Shown: piece after piece, positions 16,807-25,599 of the stretch
Layout of the letters: every line of letters starts with the position of its first letter
How positions within the stretch are numbered: the first letter of the stretch is position 1
NCBI GenBank assembly: GCA_041394905.1
Contig: JAWKHJ010000023.1
Span: 38,926-102,925, forward strand
DNA from: RI-231 sp041394905
GTDB lineage: Bacteria; Acidobacteriota; Terriglobia; Bryobacterales; UBA6623
Length of the DNA stretch: 64,000 bases
Direction of reading: 5' to 3'
Notes under the pieces: model-generated
Databases searched by the model: none
What the model was told of the DNA's origin: nothing
What the model saw: only the letters and a program-made list of their open reading frames with translations
Program-made: the position numbers and the translations under genes

Positions 16807-17289
16807 TCAGACGCCTTCGACGGCCTTGTCGTGGATCGTGCGAAATTTCACGATCTCGAGCTCTTTGCGGCCGCCCGGCGTCACCACCTCGGCCACATCG
16901 CCTTCTTGCTTGTTCATCAGCGCACGGCCGATGGGCGACGTGGTCGAAATCTTTCCGTTGGGCGCATCGGCTTCTTCTGAAGCCACTAGCTCGTATTCGA
17001 TCTCTTCTTCGGTGTTCGTGTCAATCACGCGCACCATCGAACCCAGGCCGACGGCATCGCGCCGGATCTTCGTGAAGTCCACCATCCGCAGACTCGCCAA
17101 GCGACGCTTGAGCTGAGAAATCTGCGCGCTGACTAAGTCCTGGCGTTCCTTCGCGGCGGCGTACTCGGCGTTTTCGCTCAAATCTCCCAGCTCGCGCGCC
17201 CGTTGGATTTCCTTCGGAAGCTCGTTGGTGAGTTCGAACTCGAGCGCTTTGACCTTCTCTTCCAGTTTGCGAACGAATTCCGGAACCAT
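16807..17289 (-). CDS. greA: Transcription elongation factor GreA
   Basis: 160 residues. The N-terminal coiled coil ends in the acidic tip GDLSENAEYAAAKERQ, whose D and E residues stimulate transcript cleavage by RNA polymerase. The C-terminal FKBP-like domain includes TTSPIGRALMNKQEGD and the terminal VTPGGRKELEIVKFRTI. The ATG at 17289 gives the canonical start; longer in-frame sequence to 17613 is antisense-like and rejected. GreA rescues backtracked polymerase. Confidence 0.95.
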   Translation of the reverse strand: MVPEFVRKLEEKVKALEFELTNELPKEIQRARELGDLSENAEYAAAKERQDLVSAQISQLKRRLASLRMVDFTKIRRDAVGLGSMVRVIDTNTEEEIEYELVASEEADAPNGKISTTSPIGRALMNKQEGDVAEVVTPGGRKELEIVKFRTIHDKAVEGV

Positions 17290-17310
17290 AGACGTCAACT
17301 GCCTGAATCT

Positions 17311-17346
17311 AAAAAAAGAACCGGCTTTCGGCGGAACCGGCCGGTC
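17311..17346 (-). terminator. Possible terminator upstream of greA
   Basis: On the minus strand ACCGGC pairs with GCCGGT across a 14-base loop, followed directly by TTCTTTTTTT. It lies between the PIG-L stop and the greA start and would end the PIG-L transcript or act as an attenuator ahead of greA. Confidence 0.5.
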
Positions 17347-17413
17347 GATCCGGACCATTCCCGCGGACGCGCCAAGGCGGGCCACCCGGGAAGGCTTCCC
17401 TCCAGTATATCCC

Positions 17414-18173
17414 TTAAGCCGGCTTAGCGCCCAAGGTTTCCACCAGCAGGTCGCTCTGGGGGTACGGGTGCCCCATGTGCTGCCGAAAGCCCTCGGCGTG
17501 CTCGACGCCCATGCGCTTCCCCATCTCGAGACTCCAGTGGCGCATTTCCTCCACGTAGTGGTCCATGCCATGCTGCTGCTGCAGCCAAACCCTCTGGCTC
17601 TCGTGGCAGGCAAGCATCTCCGCCTTCACCTCGATCACCTCGGTCGTATCCACCATCACAGAGAACTTGGCCGGCTCGCCGAAAGAGGTTGATTCCACTG
17701 GCCAGCGAGGCGTAGCGTAGAGGTGCGAGATGTGCTCGGTTGGCTCGGCAAAAGGCCGGCGGCCGGTACGTCATAGTTCAGCCGAAGCCGCAAAACAGGC
17801 CGCGCGCAGGTCACCATGCTCGTCATCTCGTGGTCGAGCATGTAGTCGCTGGGCGGATGTGTGAACACGAGGTCGGGTCGCACGGAGCGGAGCAACTCAA
17901 CAGCAGCCGACACAGTCAGGGTCGTCGTAGAAGATGCGCAGGTCGCGCCGATCGAGGAACGGTGGTAGGTCGCGCCGATCAGCGCCGCCGCCTTGGCCCT
18001 CGGCGCGCCGCATTCCGGAGACGTCCGACGCCGAGTATTCCCGCGAACCGCAGTCGCCAGGAGTCATTGATGCGATATGGATCGTCCAGCCCTTCTGTGC
18101 GAGTAGAGCGAAGGCGTACCTCCTGCGAAAATTTCACCGTCATCAGGGGTGAGCCATCAAGCAAAGCGCGCAC
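17414..18173 (-). CDS. PIG-L (LmbE) family deacetylase, broken by several frameshifts
   Basis: Read piecewise across frames the gene is complete: start near GTG 18173 (RALL, then MAHPDDGEIFAGGT), LAQKGWTIHIASMTPGDCG, SREYSASDVSGMRRAE, AKAAALIGATYH, VELLRSVRPDLVFTHPPSDY, LDHEMTSMVT, NYDVPAAGPFAEPTEHI, VESTSFGEPAKFSVMVDTTE and a long intact tail to HPYPQSDLLVETLGAKPA. AHPDD and the later HPPSDYMLDH supply the zinc ligands of N-acetylglucosaminyl deacetylases. At least six one-base shifts occur (about 18145, 18125, 18012, 17970, 17880-17830, 17765). All conserved residues survive, so consensus error is likelier than decay. The substrate is probably an N-acetylated sugar. Confidence 0.72.
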
Positions 18174-18230
18174 TGAGCCATAGCAGGCGAGTATGCCAAG
18201 ATGAAGCCGAACGTGCAACTCTGTCTAGCT

Positions 18231-18236
18231 GGAGGT
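18231..18236 (+). promoter_or_regulatory. Shine-Dalgarno site for small coiled-coil gene
   Basis: GGAGGT lies 8 bases before ATG 18245 and marks a plus-strand start inside a region otherwise covered by minus-strand open frames. Confidence 0.5.
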
Positions 18237-18244
18237 GGAAGGCG

Positions 18245-18486
18245 ATGCCGAACATGCCCGAACTGAAGAGCGAGTTGGGAACAGCAGCGTGATGAGCTGA
18301 AGCTGAAGCTACATCTAGGATCTATGGAGCTCAAACAGCAGTGGGAAGCTCTGGAATCGAAGTGGGCAAAATTCTCCGCCGAGGCGGGAGCTCGAGGAGA
18401 CCTCGAAAGACGTTCGCGAAGCCCTCGATGCTGAGGCGACAGAGATCAAGAGCGGCTACGCCAAGATCAAGGCCGCGCTCGACTAG
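18245..18486 (+). CDS. Small coiled-coil protein (two frameshifts)
   Basis: After a strong GGAGGT ribosome site, ATG 18245 begins MPNMPELKSEL. One base over, the reading continues EQQRDELKLKLHLGSMELKQ, QWEALESKWAKFSAEA, and after another shift RELEETSKDVREALDAEATE, IKSGYAKIKAALD, stop TAG at 18484-18486. The corrected length is about 79 residues, highly charged with a heptad pattern throughout, so a long helical coiled coil is expected. The breaks lie near 18277 and 18387. No function is recognised. It is missed by simple gene calling because each frame is short and a long minus-strand frame covers it. Confidence 0.6.
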
Positions 18487-18506
18487 TTGGCCGCCGGCGG
18501 CTATTT

Positions 18507-19923
18507 CTAGTGTACGCGCTTCGGCCCGGCCGCCTTTCGCGCCATCCACGAACGTACCGTCACGCAGTGTGACGACCCCATTCACCAGCACGAAATCAAT
18601 GCCATCCGATGGCTGCGCCGGGTTTTCGTAGGTCGCCCGCTCGATCACGGTCTCGGGGTTGAAGACCGTTATATCGGCGTCCATGCCTTCCTGCACGCGG
18701 CCTTTCTTCGCCATCATGGGCACGCGCTTCTCCAGCCGTTGCGCCGGCCGCACCGTCATCTTGGCCAGCGCATCCATGAGCGAGAGCGCTTTTTCTTCGC
18801 GAACGTAACGGCCCAGCACGCGTGAGTAGGTTCCGTAGGTGCGCGGGTGGGCTCGCCCGTCGACGATCCACATGCCGTCGCTCGCGATCATCGGGATAGG
18901 ATGGGCGACCAGCGCGCGCACGGTATCCATCGAGTAGATCGGCGGCGAAATGATCAGCCCGCCCTTCTCGCGGTAGGGGCCGAAGGTGGCGCGCGTGAGC
19001 TGCTCCCCGGTCTTCACCCAGGTGAATCCGTTGATGTATTCGTCGCTGAACTTTTCCCAGTCGTCGTACTGGTGCGACTCGAGGAACGTCGAACCGCGGT
19101 TGTAGGGGTAGCATTCGGTGGTCACGTCGATGCCACGATCCTGCGCCGCCTGGAGGCGGTCCAGGTAGCCCAACGCGCGGTTGTCGCCGCTCGAGTTGAT
19201 GTGGACCACGTGCAGGCTCGCGCCGGTCTTCTCGGCCGCCGTCACCACTTCGTCGAGGTTTGCGAAGCTGTCGCGATTGGTCCGCATGTGAACGTGGGCG
19301 GTAGCGTTGTACTTTGCCGCCACGGCAAAGGCGGCTTCGAGCTCTTCCTGCGTCATGCCCGGCGTGTAGGCGATGCCGAAGCCGACCGCCGCCGCTCCCT
19401 GCTCCAGTCCCTTCTCCAGGAGCGCCAGCAGCTTCTCTTGCTGCTCGGGCGTGATGGGTTGCAAAGCGGCATCGCCGGTCAGGCCGGGGTTCTCGCCCGT
19501 CATGGCGAGATTGCGCAAGTAGGGGTGCGAGATCGAAGCGCCATAGTTGACCGGCCCGCCGCCGGCGCGCTCGTCATAGAACTTCGCAATGTCCTCGACA
19601 CCAATCTCGAGTTCGAGCGCCGTGGTGACGCCGTCCTCGATCTGAGCACGGTAGTTCTCCGGGCTCTGGCCGTGCTCGTGCAAGTCGATGAAGCCCGGCG
19701 CCACGACGTCTCCCGAGGCGTCGAGCACAACCTTGCCTTGGAGCGGCTCTTCGGAGATCTTGGCGATGTGGTCGCCGTTGATGCCGACGTCCCGTACGGC
19801 GTCGAGCCCCGAGGCCGGGTCCATGACCCGACCGCCCTCGATCACGATGTCGTAAGTCTCCGGCGAGGAGCAGGCAGCCAACAGCAGGAGCGAGCCAAGC
19901 AGAATGCGCTTCATCTTGGCCAT
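18507..19923 (-). CDS. Lipoprotein N-acyl-D-amino-acid deacylase (amidohydrolase)
   Basis: Signal MKRILLGSLLLLAACSS has a lipobox (LLAAC). The amidohydrolase core follows: YDIVIEGGRVMDPASGLD, VVAPGFIDLHEHGQ (metal H-x-H), THV-type TAHVHMRTN, LHVVHINSSG, TECYPYNRGS, and PMIASDGMWI with the last metal Asp. AKKGRVQEGMDADITVF near the end is the family's C-terminal strand. It releases D-amino acids from N-acylated forms, probably on the outer face of the membrane. The frame runs open to 18331, but the last 50 codons are antisense to the coiled-coil gene; the true stop is probably near 18507 (in another frame). ATG 19923 is taken as start; ATG 19914 is also possible. Confidence 0.85.
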
Positions 19924-19925
19924 GA

Positions 19926-20585
19926 TTATCGCGGAGCAAGGCGCCGATCTGCGAGGGCGCTGGGTTGAGAGCGCTGGAAGACGGCGTGCCAAAGCGCCTT
20001 TCCGGCAGGCAACGCCCACGTCGCCTCGTGGCAGAGCGCCAAACCTTGCGACTCGACGGCGTGGCGTAGTGCGGTAGGATCGATCAGCTCGAAGCAATCG
20101 CCCAACGCTTTGATGGAGGCAAACGGCGTTGGTGAAATCCGCGCTTGGCCAGCGCTCGGTAGCTGCAGCACGACGGAGAGGCGTCCTCCCTCGCTCACCA
20201 GTTGAAGCGCGCTGCGGAGACAGGCGCCCATGCCCGCGTGCTCAAAGATAAGCGCGGCGTGAACGAGGCTCACCGGCGCCTCAGGTACGCGGCTTGTCTC
20301 CAGATCGACGCAATGGAGCCTCAGCGGCAGGTGCGCGAAGCGCTCCCCAACAGTGCGCAAGTAGTCAGGATGGATGTCGACGCCCACGATGCGCTTGGTC
20401 AGGCCCGCGTCAATACGCTCGAGGCCGTTGCCGCCCGCGATTCCAAGGATGGCCAACGAGTCGGGTTGACAGAGCTCTAGGGCCGCTGCGAACAGGTCCG
20501 AGAGCGCGGCAAGTTGAGCTACGCTAGGTGAGCCCATATGGCCTTCGTAGTCGCCAAGCGGCACGTTGAGCCAAGGATTGAGCAT
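19926..20585 (-). CDS. Class I SAM-dependent methyltransferase
   Basis: 219 residues. SLAILGIAGGNGLERID is motif I (GxxGGNGxE), RIVGVDIHPDYLRTV carries the acidic residue that binds the ribose, and VSLVHAALIFEHAG and LVSEGGRLSVVLQLPS are motifs III-IV. The opening (LNPWLNVPLGDYEGHM) is typical of small uncharacterised methyltransferases. Its stop is 2 bp before the start of the deacylase lipoprotein, indicating one operon. Substrate unknown. Divergent from rhaA with a 35-bp gap. Confidence 0.85.
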   Translation of the reverse strand: MLNPWLNVPLGDYEGHMGSPSVAQLAALSDLFAAALELCQPDSLAILGIAGGNGLERIDAGLTKRIVGVDIHPDYLRTVGERFAHLPLRLHCVDLETSRVPEAPVSLVHAALIFEHAGMGACLRSALQLVSEGGRLSVVLQLPSAGQARISPTPFASIKALGDCFELIDPTALRHAVESQGLALCHEATWALPAGKALWHAVFQRSQPSALADRRLAPR

Positions 20586-20620
20586 TCAGCCGATCCTAGC
20601 AAGCGGCCCAATCGCATTCC

Positions 20621-21880
20621 ATGGCGGACACAAAAATCGACAACGCATACTCGCTGGCCAAGCAGCGCTACGCCGACCTCGGCGTCGATGTGGACCAGGC
20701 TCTCGAGCGGCTCGCCGGCATCCCCATTTCCCTGCACTGCTGGCAGGGTGATGACGTGGCCGGCTTCGAGGGCGTCGCCGACGATATCGGCGGCGGTCTA
20801 GCTGTCACCGGCAACTATCCCGGCCGCGCACGGACCCCACAGGAGCTGCGCGCCGATCTCGATCAAGCGCTCGCCCTCATCCCCGGCAAGCATCGCCTCA
20901 ACCTGCACGCCAGCTACGCAGAAACCGGCGGCAAGAAGGTGGAACGCACCGAGGTCGAGCCGGCTCACTTCCAAAATTGGATCGACTGGGCCAAAGCGAA
21001 AGGCATGGGAATGGATTTCAATCCACCTTTTGCCCATCCCAAAGCCGATGACGGCTTCACGCTCGCCCACGCCGATCCGGCCATTCGCCGCTTCTGGATC
21101 GACCACGGCCGCGCCTGCCGCCGCATCGGCGCAGCCATCGGCGAGGCGCTCGGCTCGCCCTGCGTCACCAACGTCTGGATCCCTGACGGCTACAAGGACA
21201 TGCCCGTCGACCGCCGCGGGCCGCGCGAGCGCCTGGCGCAGTCGCTCGACGCCATCTTCAGCCAGCCCATCGCCCCCGAGCACAACCTCGACGCGGTCGA
21301 GTGCAAACTGTTCGGCCTCGGGTCGGAAGCCTACGTCGTCGGCTCGCACGAGTTCTACTTGGGCTACGCCATCGAGCGCGGGACCTTGCTCTGCCTCGAC
21401 GCCGGCCACTTCCATCCGACCGAGGTCATCTCGGACAAGATCTCCGCGGTCATGTGCTGGCTGGACGAGCTATTGCTGCACGTGAGCCGCGGCGTGCGCT
21501 GGGATTCCGACCACGTCGTGGTGCTGAACGACGAGCTCCGGGCCATCGCGCAGGAGCTCGTGCGCGGCGGCTACCTCGATCGAACCCACATCGGGCTCGA
21601 CTTCTTCGACGCCTCGATCAATCGTGTCGCGGCTTGGGTCATTGGGACGCGCGCCATGCTCAAGGCCCTGCTGCTCGCCTTGCTCGAGCCCATCGATCGC
21701 TGGCAGGAGCTCGAGGCCCAGGGAGACTTCACCGCCCGCTTGGCGCTCACTGAGGAGTTCAAGGCGCTACCCTTCGGCGCCATCTGGGACGAGCACTGCC
21801 GCCGCCAGGGCGTTCCGCCGGCCGAACGTTGGATCGAGGACGTGCGCCGCTACGAGCGAGAGGTCTTGTCCAAGCGATGA
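20621..21880 (+). CDS. rhaA: L-rhamnose isomerase
   Basis: 419 residues, the length of the E. coli enzyme. GIPISLHCWQGDDVAGFE near the N-terminus, LNLHASYAETGG, GMGMDFNPPFAHPKA, VTNVWIPDGYKDMPVDRRGP and LCLDAGHFHPTEVISDKIS contain the family's metal and substrate residues (E, D, H of the two metal sites), and WDSDHVVVLNDEL gives the DHV segment. It converts L-rhamnose to L-rhamnulose in the cytosol. The following HupE-like gene starts within its stop (ATGA). No rhaB or rhaD is seen here. Confidence 0.97.
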   Translation: MADTKIDNAYSLAKQRYADLGVDVDQALERLAGIPISLHCWQGDDVAGFEGVADDIGGGLAVTGNYPGRARTPQELRADLDQALALIPGKHRLNLHASYAETGGKKVERTEVEPAHFQNWIDWAKAKGMGMDFNPPFAHPKADDGFTLAHADPAIRRFWIDHGRACRRIGAAIGEALGSPCVTNVWIPDGYKDMPVDRRGPRERLAQSLDAIFSQPIAPEHNLDAVECKLFGLGSEAYVVGSHEFYLGYAIERGTLLCLDAGHFHPTEVISDKISAVMCWLDELLLHVSRGVRWDSDHVVVLNDELRAIAQELVRGGYLDRTHIGLDFFDASINRVAAWVIGTRAMLKALLLALLEPIDRWQELEAQGDFTARLALTEEFKALPFGAIWDEHCRRQGVPPAERWIEDVRRYEREVLSKR

Positions 21881-22986
21881 GGCGCATGTGGGCGAGCGCC
21901 TCGTTGGCGCTCCTGCTGCCCTTCGTCGCGACGGCCCACGACTTCCAGTTCACCCAAATCGTCGTGGTTCTGTCGGCGGACGGCGGCTATCAGGCCGATG
22001 TGGCCGCCGATGTCGACGCGCTCGCGCTCGGACTGGACCCTGCGACCGATTCCGCGGTGGTCGCCGAGCGCATGAGTGCGCTCTCGCCCGCCGAGCTCGA
22101 CCAAGCCATCGAGCTCGCCCGCCGGAACCTGACCGACAACATCGAAATCCGCTTCGATGGTGTGGCGCAGCAGCCGCAGATCACGTTTCCGCAGCATGGC
22201 ACCCCGGCGGCGCGAGCGGCGGAAATCCCAACCGTGCTCGGTACGCTCGCGCGGCTAGCTGGGCGCGTACCCGAAGGTGCACACGAGCTGACATTACGGG
22301 CCAGCGAGGAGTTCAAAATCGTCCAGCTCACCATCTTCGACCCCGCGCAGTCGGGCCAAACCGCCTTCACGCTCGACCCCGGAGCGACGAGCCCGCCGTA
22401 CCAACTCGGAGGCGGCGAACAGACATCGGCGCAGAACGTCTATTGGCGCTACGTCAAGCTCGGCTTCGAGCACATCCTACCTAAGGGACTCGATCACATC
22501 CTGTTCGTGCTCGGGCTGTTCCTGCTCTCCACGCACCTGCGGCCAATGCTATGGCAGATCACCGCGTTTACGGTGGCTCACTCCGTCACGCTGGCGCTTT
22601 CGATGTACGGTGTCGTCTCTCTGCCGTCGCGATTGGTCGAGTCGCTGATCGCATTGTCGATTGCTTATGTGGCGATCGAAAACCTCTTCACGTCCAAGCT
22701 CACACCATGGCGCACGACGGTTGTGTTCTGCTTCGGCCTGCTGCACGGCCTGGGCTTCGCTGGAGTCTTGCGTGAGTTGGGCCTGCCACGTGATCAGTTC
22801 GTGCCGGCGCTGGTGTCGTTCAACGTGGGCGTCGAGCTGGGCCAACTCACGGTGGTGGGGTTGGCGTTCGCCTTCGTGGGGCGCTTCCGCAACCATCCGC
22901 TCTACCGCAAGGCGATCGTCATTCCGGCATCGGTCGCAATCGCGGCAACGGGCATCTACTGGGCCGTCGAGCGAGCGTTTCTGTAG
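21877..22986 (+). CDS. HupE/UreJ family membrane protein
   Basis: 369 residues: signal peptide (ASLALLLPFVATAHD), a periplasmic region of about 180 residues, then six to seven membrane helices with the family signature FEHILPKGLDHILFVLGLF, FTVAHSVTLALS, FCFGLLHGLGFAGVL and SFNVGVELGQL. The histidines in these helices (GLDHILF, VAHS, LLHGLGF) are the proposed metal sites. HupE/UreJ proteins are linked to nickel or cobalt permeation in hydrogenase and urease loci, but the long-periplasmic-domain form is common outside them. Start ATG 21877 overlaps the rhaA stop. Confidence 0.88.
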   Translation: MRRMWASASLALLLPFVATAHDFQFTQIVVVLSADGGYQADVAADVDALALGLDPATDSAVVAERMSALSPAELDQAIELARRNLTDNIEIRFDGVAQQPQITFPQHGTPAARAAEIPTVLGTLARLAGRVPEGAHELTLRASEEFKIVQLTIFDPAQSGQTAFTLDPGATSPPYQLGGGEQTSAQNVYWRYVKLGFEHILPKGLDHILFVLGLFLLSTHLRPMLWQITAFTVAHSVTLALSMYGVVSLPSRLVESLIALSIAYVAIENLFTSKLTPWRTTVVFCFGLLHGLGFAGVLRELGLPRDQFVPALVSFNVGVELGQLTVVGLAFAFVGRFRNHPLYRKAIVIPASVAIAATGIYWAVERAFL

Positions 22987-22998
22987 AATTGCTTGAGC

Positions 22999-23901
22999 AT
23001 GATCGCTCGCCTCGCTCTCACATTCCTCTGCGCCTGCACGCTTTCCGCAAAGGACTACCACGTCTACTACCTAGGCGGCCAGTCCAACATGGACGGCTTC
23101 GGCTACACCAAGGACCTCCCGTCCGACCTCGACAAGCCCGTCGAGGGCGTCTGGATCTTCCACGGCAACATGGCTCCGGACGGCGTCCCCGTCGACGGAC
23201 GCGGCATCTGGGCCGAGCTGCAGCCCGGCCACGGCACGGGCTTCAAGAGCGACGGTAAGACGAACGAGTACTCCAACCGCTTCGGCGTTGAGCTTACCTT
23301 CGCAACGCGGATGAAAGAACTGCATCCGGACCGGAACATCGCGCTGATCAAGTACTCCCGCGGCGGAACCTCGATCGACGAGCGGGCCGCGCGCTTTTTC
23401 GGGAGTTGGGAGCCCGACTTCACCGGCGGCCCGCGCGAGGCCTCCGGCATCAACCAGTACGACCACTTCCTGGCGACGTTGCGCTACGCCTTCGCTCAGT
23501 CCGACATCGACGGCGACGGCGAGCCAGATCGGCTGATCCCAGCCGGCATCATCTGGATGCAGGGCGAGAGCGACGCCGCCGCGACGGCGGAGATTGCCGA
23601 GGGATACGAGCACAATCTCAAGCGCTTGATGGACTTGATCCGCGCCGCACTGCGCCAGGATGATCTTCCCGTCGCCATCGGCCGCATCTCCGACTCCGGC
23701 CGTGACGAACGTGACGGCAAAATGTGGAACCACGGAGACATCGTGCGCGCAGCCCAACAGGCATTCGTCGATTCGGACGTCGCCGCCGCAATCGTCACCT
23801 CAACTGACGGCTACGGTTATTCCGACCCGGCGCATTACGATTCGGCCGGATACGTGGACTTCGGCAAGAGGTTTGCCGAGGCGCTTACGACGCTGGAGTA
23901 G
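22999..23901 (+). CDS. Secreted sialate O-acetylesterase/SASA-domain esterase
   Basis: 300 residues with signal ARLALTFLCACTLSA. The SGNH-type SASA domain is clear: YYLGGQSNMDGFG (nucleophile Ser in GQSNM), IALIKYSRGGTSID, AGIIWMQGESDAAA (the WxQGE block) and YGYSDPAHYDSAGYVDFG with the catalytic Asp-x-x-His. These enzymes remove O-acetyl groups from sialic acids or from plant polysaccharides such as xylan. With rhaA upstream, an acetylated rhamnose-containing polysaccharide (pectin type) is a plausible target (inference). TTG 22993 is an alternative start. A bidirectional terminator follows. Confidence 0.88.
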   Translation: MIARLALTFLCACTLSAKDYHVYYLGGQSNMDGFGYTKDLPSDLDKPVEGVWIFHGNMAPDGVPVDGRGIWAELQPGHGTGFKSDGKTNEYSNRFGVELTFATRMKELHPDRNIALIKYSRGGTSIDERAARFFGSWEPDFTGGPREASGINQYDHFLATLRYAFAQSDIDGDGEPDRLIPAGIIWMQGESDAAATAEIAEGYEHNLKRLMDLIRAALRQDDLPVAIGRISDSGRDERDGKMWNHGDIVRAAQQAFVDSDVAAAIVTSTDGYGYSDPAHYDSAGYVDFGKRFAEALTTLE

Positions 23902-23921
23902 CACGCCCGAAAAAGACAACA

Positions 23922-23948
23922 CGCGCCCTTACAGGCGCGCTTCCTTTG
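23922..23948. terminator. Bidirectional terminator
   Basis: Stem CGCGCC/GGCGCG (23922-23927 with 23934-23939), loop CTTACA; plus-strand tail CTTCCTTT and minus-strand tail TGTTGTCTTTTTC. It sits in the 66-bp gap between two convergent genes. Confidence 0.7.
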
Positions 23949-23967
23949 GGGAACAATGGCCGGGCGG

Positions 23968-25599
23968 CTAGTTACGCGGACCTTGCAGAAGGAACGTCGG
24001 AGCGGCGCTCGCCGGGATGCCGCCGGGACGGTAGAACAGAATCACCGCTGGAGCTTGGCCCGATCCGAACAAGTCCTGCACCGAGCGCACCGACTCGATC
24101 GCGCCGTAGAGGATGAGGCCCCAGGTGTCGTCGTTGCCCGAGACGGTCATCTTGCGAACGAGAGCGGACTCACCCGCGTCGGCGATCAATCCGACGCCGC
24201 CGCGTTTGATCGCGCCGTCGCGCCAGTGGTCGACGCCCCAGCCGTTGATCAGGGTGGTTACGTTGTCGCCCATCACGCGCATCGAGATGCGGTTGAAGTC
24301 ATCCGGCTTGGCTAGGTGCGAAGGAACCTCGATCCCCTCGGCCACCAGAGTCTTGACGCCGTCCAGCATGCTGTAGCGCGCCAGCGAATACTGCGGGTTC
24401 GCCTCTGTACCTTTTTGGAACAGCTTGAACTCGTAGAAATTGTCCGTATCCGGCGCACGGACCACCCAACCGACGGCACGGTTCTGGATCTTCGCGTCGA
24501 AGTCCATGCGGTAGTCGATTAGATTCGTTGTCTCCGTATTGAGCGCCAAACCTTGTTGCATCTTCAGCCAGCCGGCCGGGTCGACATCGAGGCTCCGCGT
24601 ACTCGCCCAGTTATCGATGCCGGTCGTGAACTCGTCGTTGATCTGGAACGCCGCGCGCTCCTGGATCGGACGGCTGAGGTTGTCCATCGCCGTGACGATC
24701 GGCTGCTTGATGTTGCTCGCCTGACGGTTGAGCCACTCGCGCCAAGGCGCATCCACCGTGCTGGCGAATAGCAGGATGGTGACGGCGGCGAGCGAGCGTG
24801 CAAACGTCTTGCTCAGGAAAACGCCTTCCACGCTCTGCCACAGCCAGAAGGGCTTGTGGGCCGGCGGTTTCACGCGCGTCTTCTGAGTCTTGGTCAAGTC
24901 CCCAACGTCGATGTCACCGGCCGAGCCCCAGTCGAAGGCCGAATGCGAGCGGAGCTTCGACTCGTTCAGGTCGAACTTTTTGCTGATTGGTTCCGGAGCC
25001 TTGGACTTGATGTCAGACTCGGGCGCGAAAAGCGCATGCCAAAGAGGCTCAGTGCGCGAGCCGGACAACGTGAGACGGGGATCGTCCTGCCAAGGAGCAG
25101 TCATCGGCGGCGCCGGAATCGACGCTCCCGCCGGCTGCGAGTTGGCCGCGGCGGCCGCTGCGCGCACCTTGCTCCGAATCGACTTCGACTTCGTCTGCTC
25201 CGGGATGGCGATGCCCTCGGTCGCGATCAGCTTTGCCGGCTGCAAGTTCGCCGCCGGGTAGCGCACTTCCGAGCGCTGCAAAGCTTTGATCTGTGAAAAC
25301 GACGCCGGCCGAACGGTCTCAGCACGGCCGCCGGGGTGAATGGGAAGCAGCGCCTCACTATGACGCATGCCGTGCAGCGCCACCGAGAGAAGCTTGCGCG
25401 ATCCTCCGCCGGAAGGACGCAGATCATGAAGCGTCGGTTCGTATACCGAACCACGAGTAACCGACGGGAGGGCAATCGAGGTGGTCGCCGTTCCAGGGCG
25501 AACGCCTCGGAGGCTTAACCGGAGCGTCGCGTTTGCGTCTGGCTCCCTTTGCTGCCCTGTTTTCTTCGCGCGGTTTGACAACGCTTTTTTCCTTGCCAA
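23968..25599 (-). CDS. Membrane-anchored protein with C-terminal jelly-roll-like domain, unknown function
   Basis: 543 residues. Residues 1-250 are low-complexity, rich in Ser, Ala, Pro and Lys, without signal peptide. One membrane segment lies near 255-275 (FARSLAAVTILLFASTVDA). The outer part (about 310-540) contains INDEFTTGIDNWASTRSLDV, DYRMDFDAKIQNRAVGWVVR, DNFYEFKLFQKG, ISMRVMGDNVTTLINGWGVD and GGVGLIADAGESALVRKMTV, the strand order of concanavalin-like domains used to bind sugars (LamG or DUF1080 type). I do not recognise the whole protein. Type II topology with a long cytosolic tail is likely. Its upstream gap of 459 bp probably includes the promoter. Confidence 0.7.
   Translation of the reverse strand: MARKKALSNRAKKTGQQREPDANATLRLSLRGVRPGTATTSIALPSVTRGSVYEPTLHDLRPSGGGSRKLLSVALHGMRHSEALLPIHPGGRAETVRPASFSQIKALQRSEVRYPAANLQPAKLIATEGIAIPEQTKSKSIRSKVRAAAAAANSQPAGASIPAPPMTAPWQDDPRLTLSGSRTEPLWHALFAPESDIKSKAPEPISKKFDLNESKLRSHSAFDWGSAGDIDVGDLTKTQKTRVKPPAHKPFWLWQSVEGVFLSKTFARSLAAVTILLFASTVDAPWREWLNRQASNIKQPIVTAMDNLSRPIQERAAFQINDEFTTGIDNWASTRSLDVDPAGWLKMQQGLALNTETTNLIDYRMDFDAKIQNRAVGWVVRAPDTDNFYEFKLFQKGTEANPQYSLARYSMLDGVKTLVAEGIEVPSHLAKPDDFNRISMRVMGDNVTTLINGWGVDHWRDGAIKRGGVGLIADAGESALVRKMTVSGNDDTWGLILYGAIESVRSVQDLFGSGQAPAVILFYRPGGIPASAAPTFLLQGPRN

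Noticed and set aside
18331..18506. C-terminal extension of the D-aminoacylase.
   Set aside because: The added residues have no family similarity and lie opposite the coiled-coil gene, which has a ribosome site and heptads.
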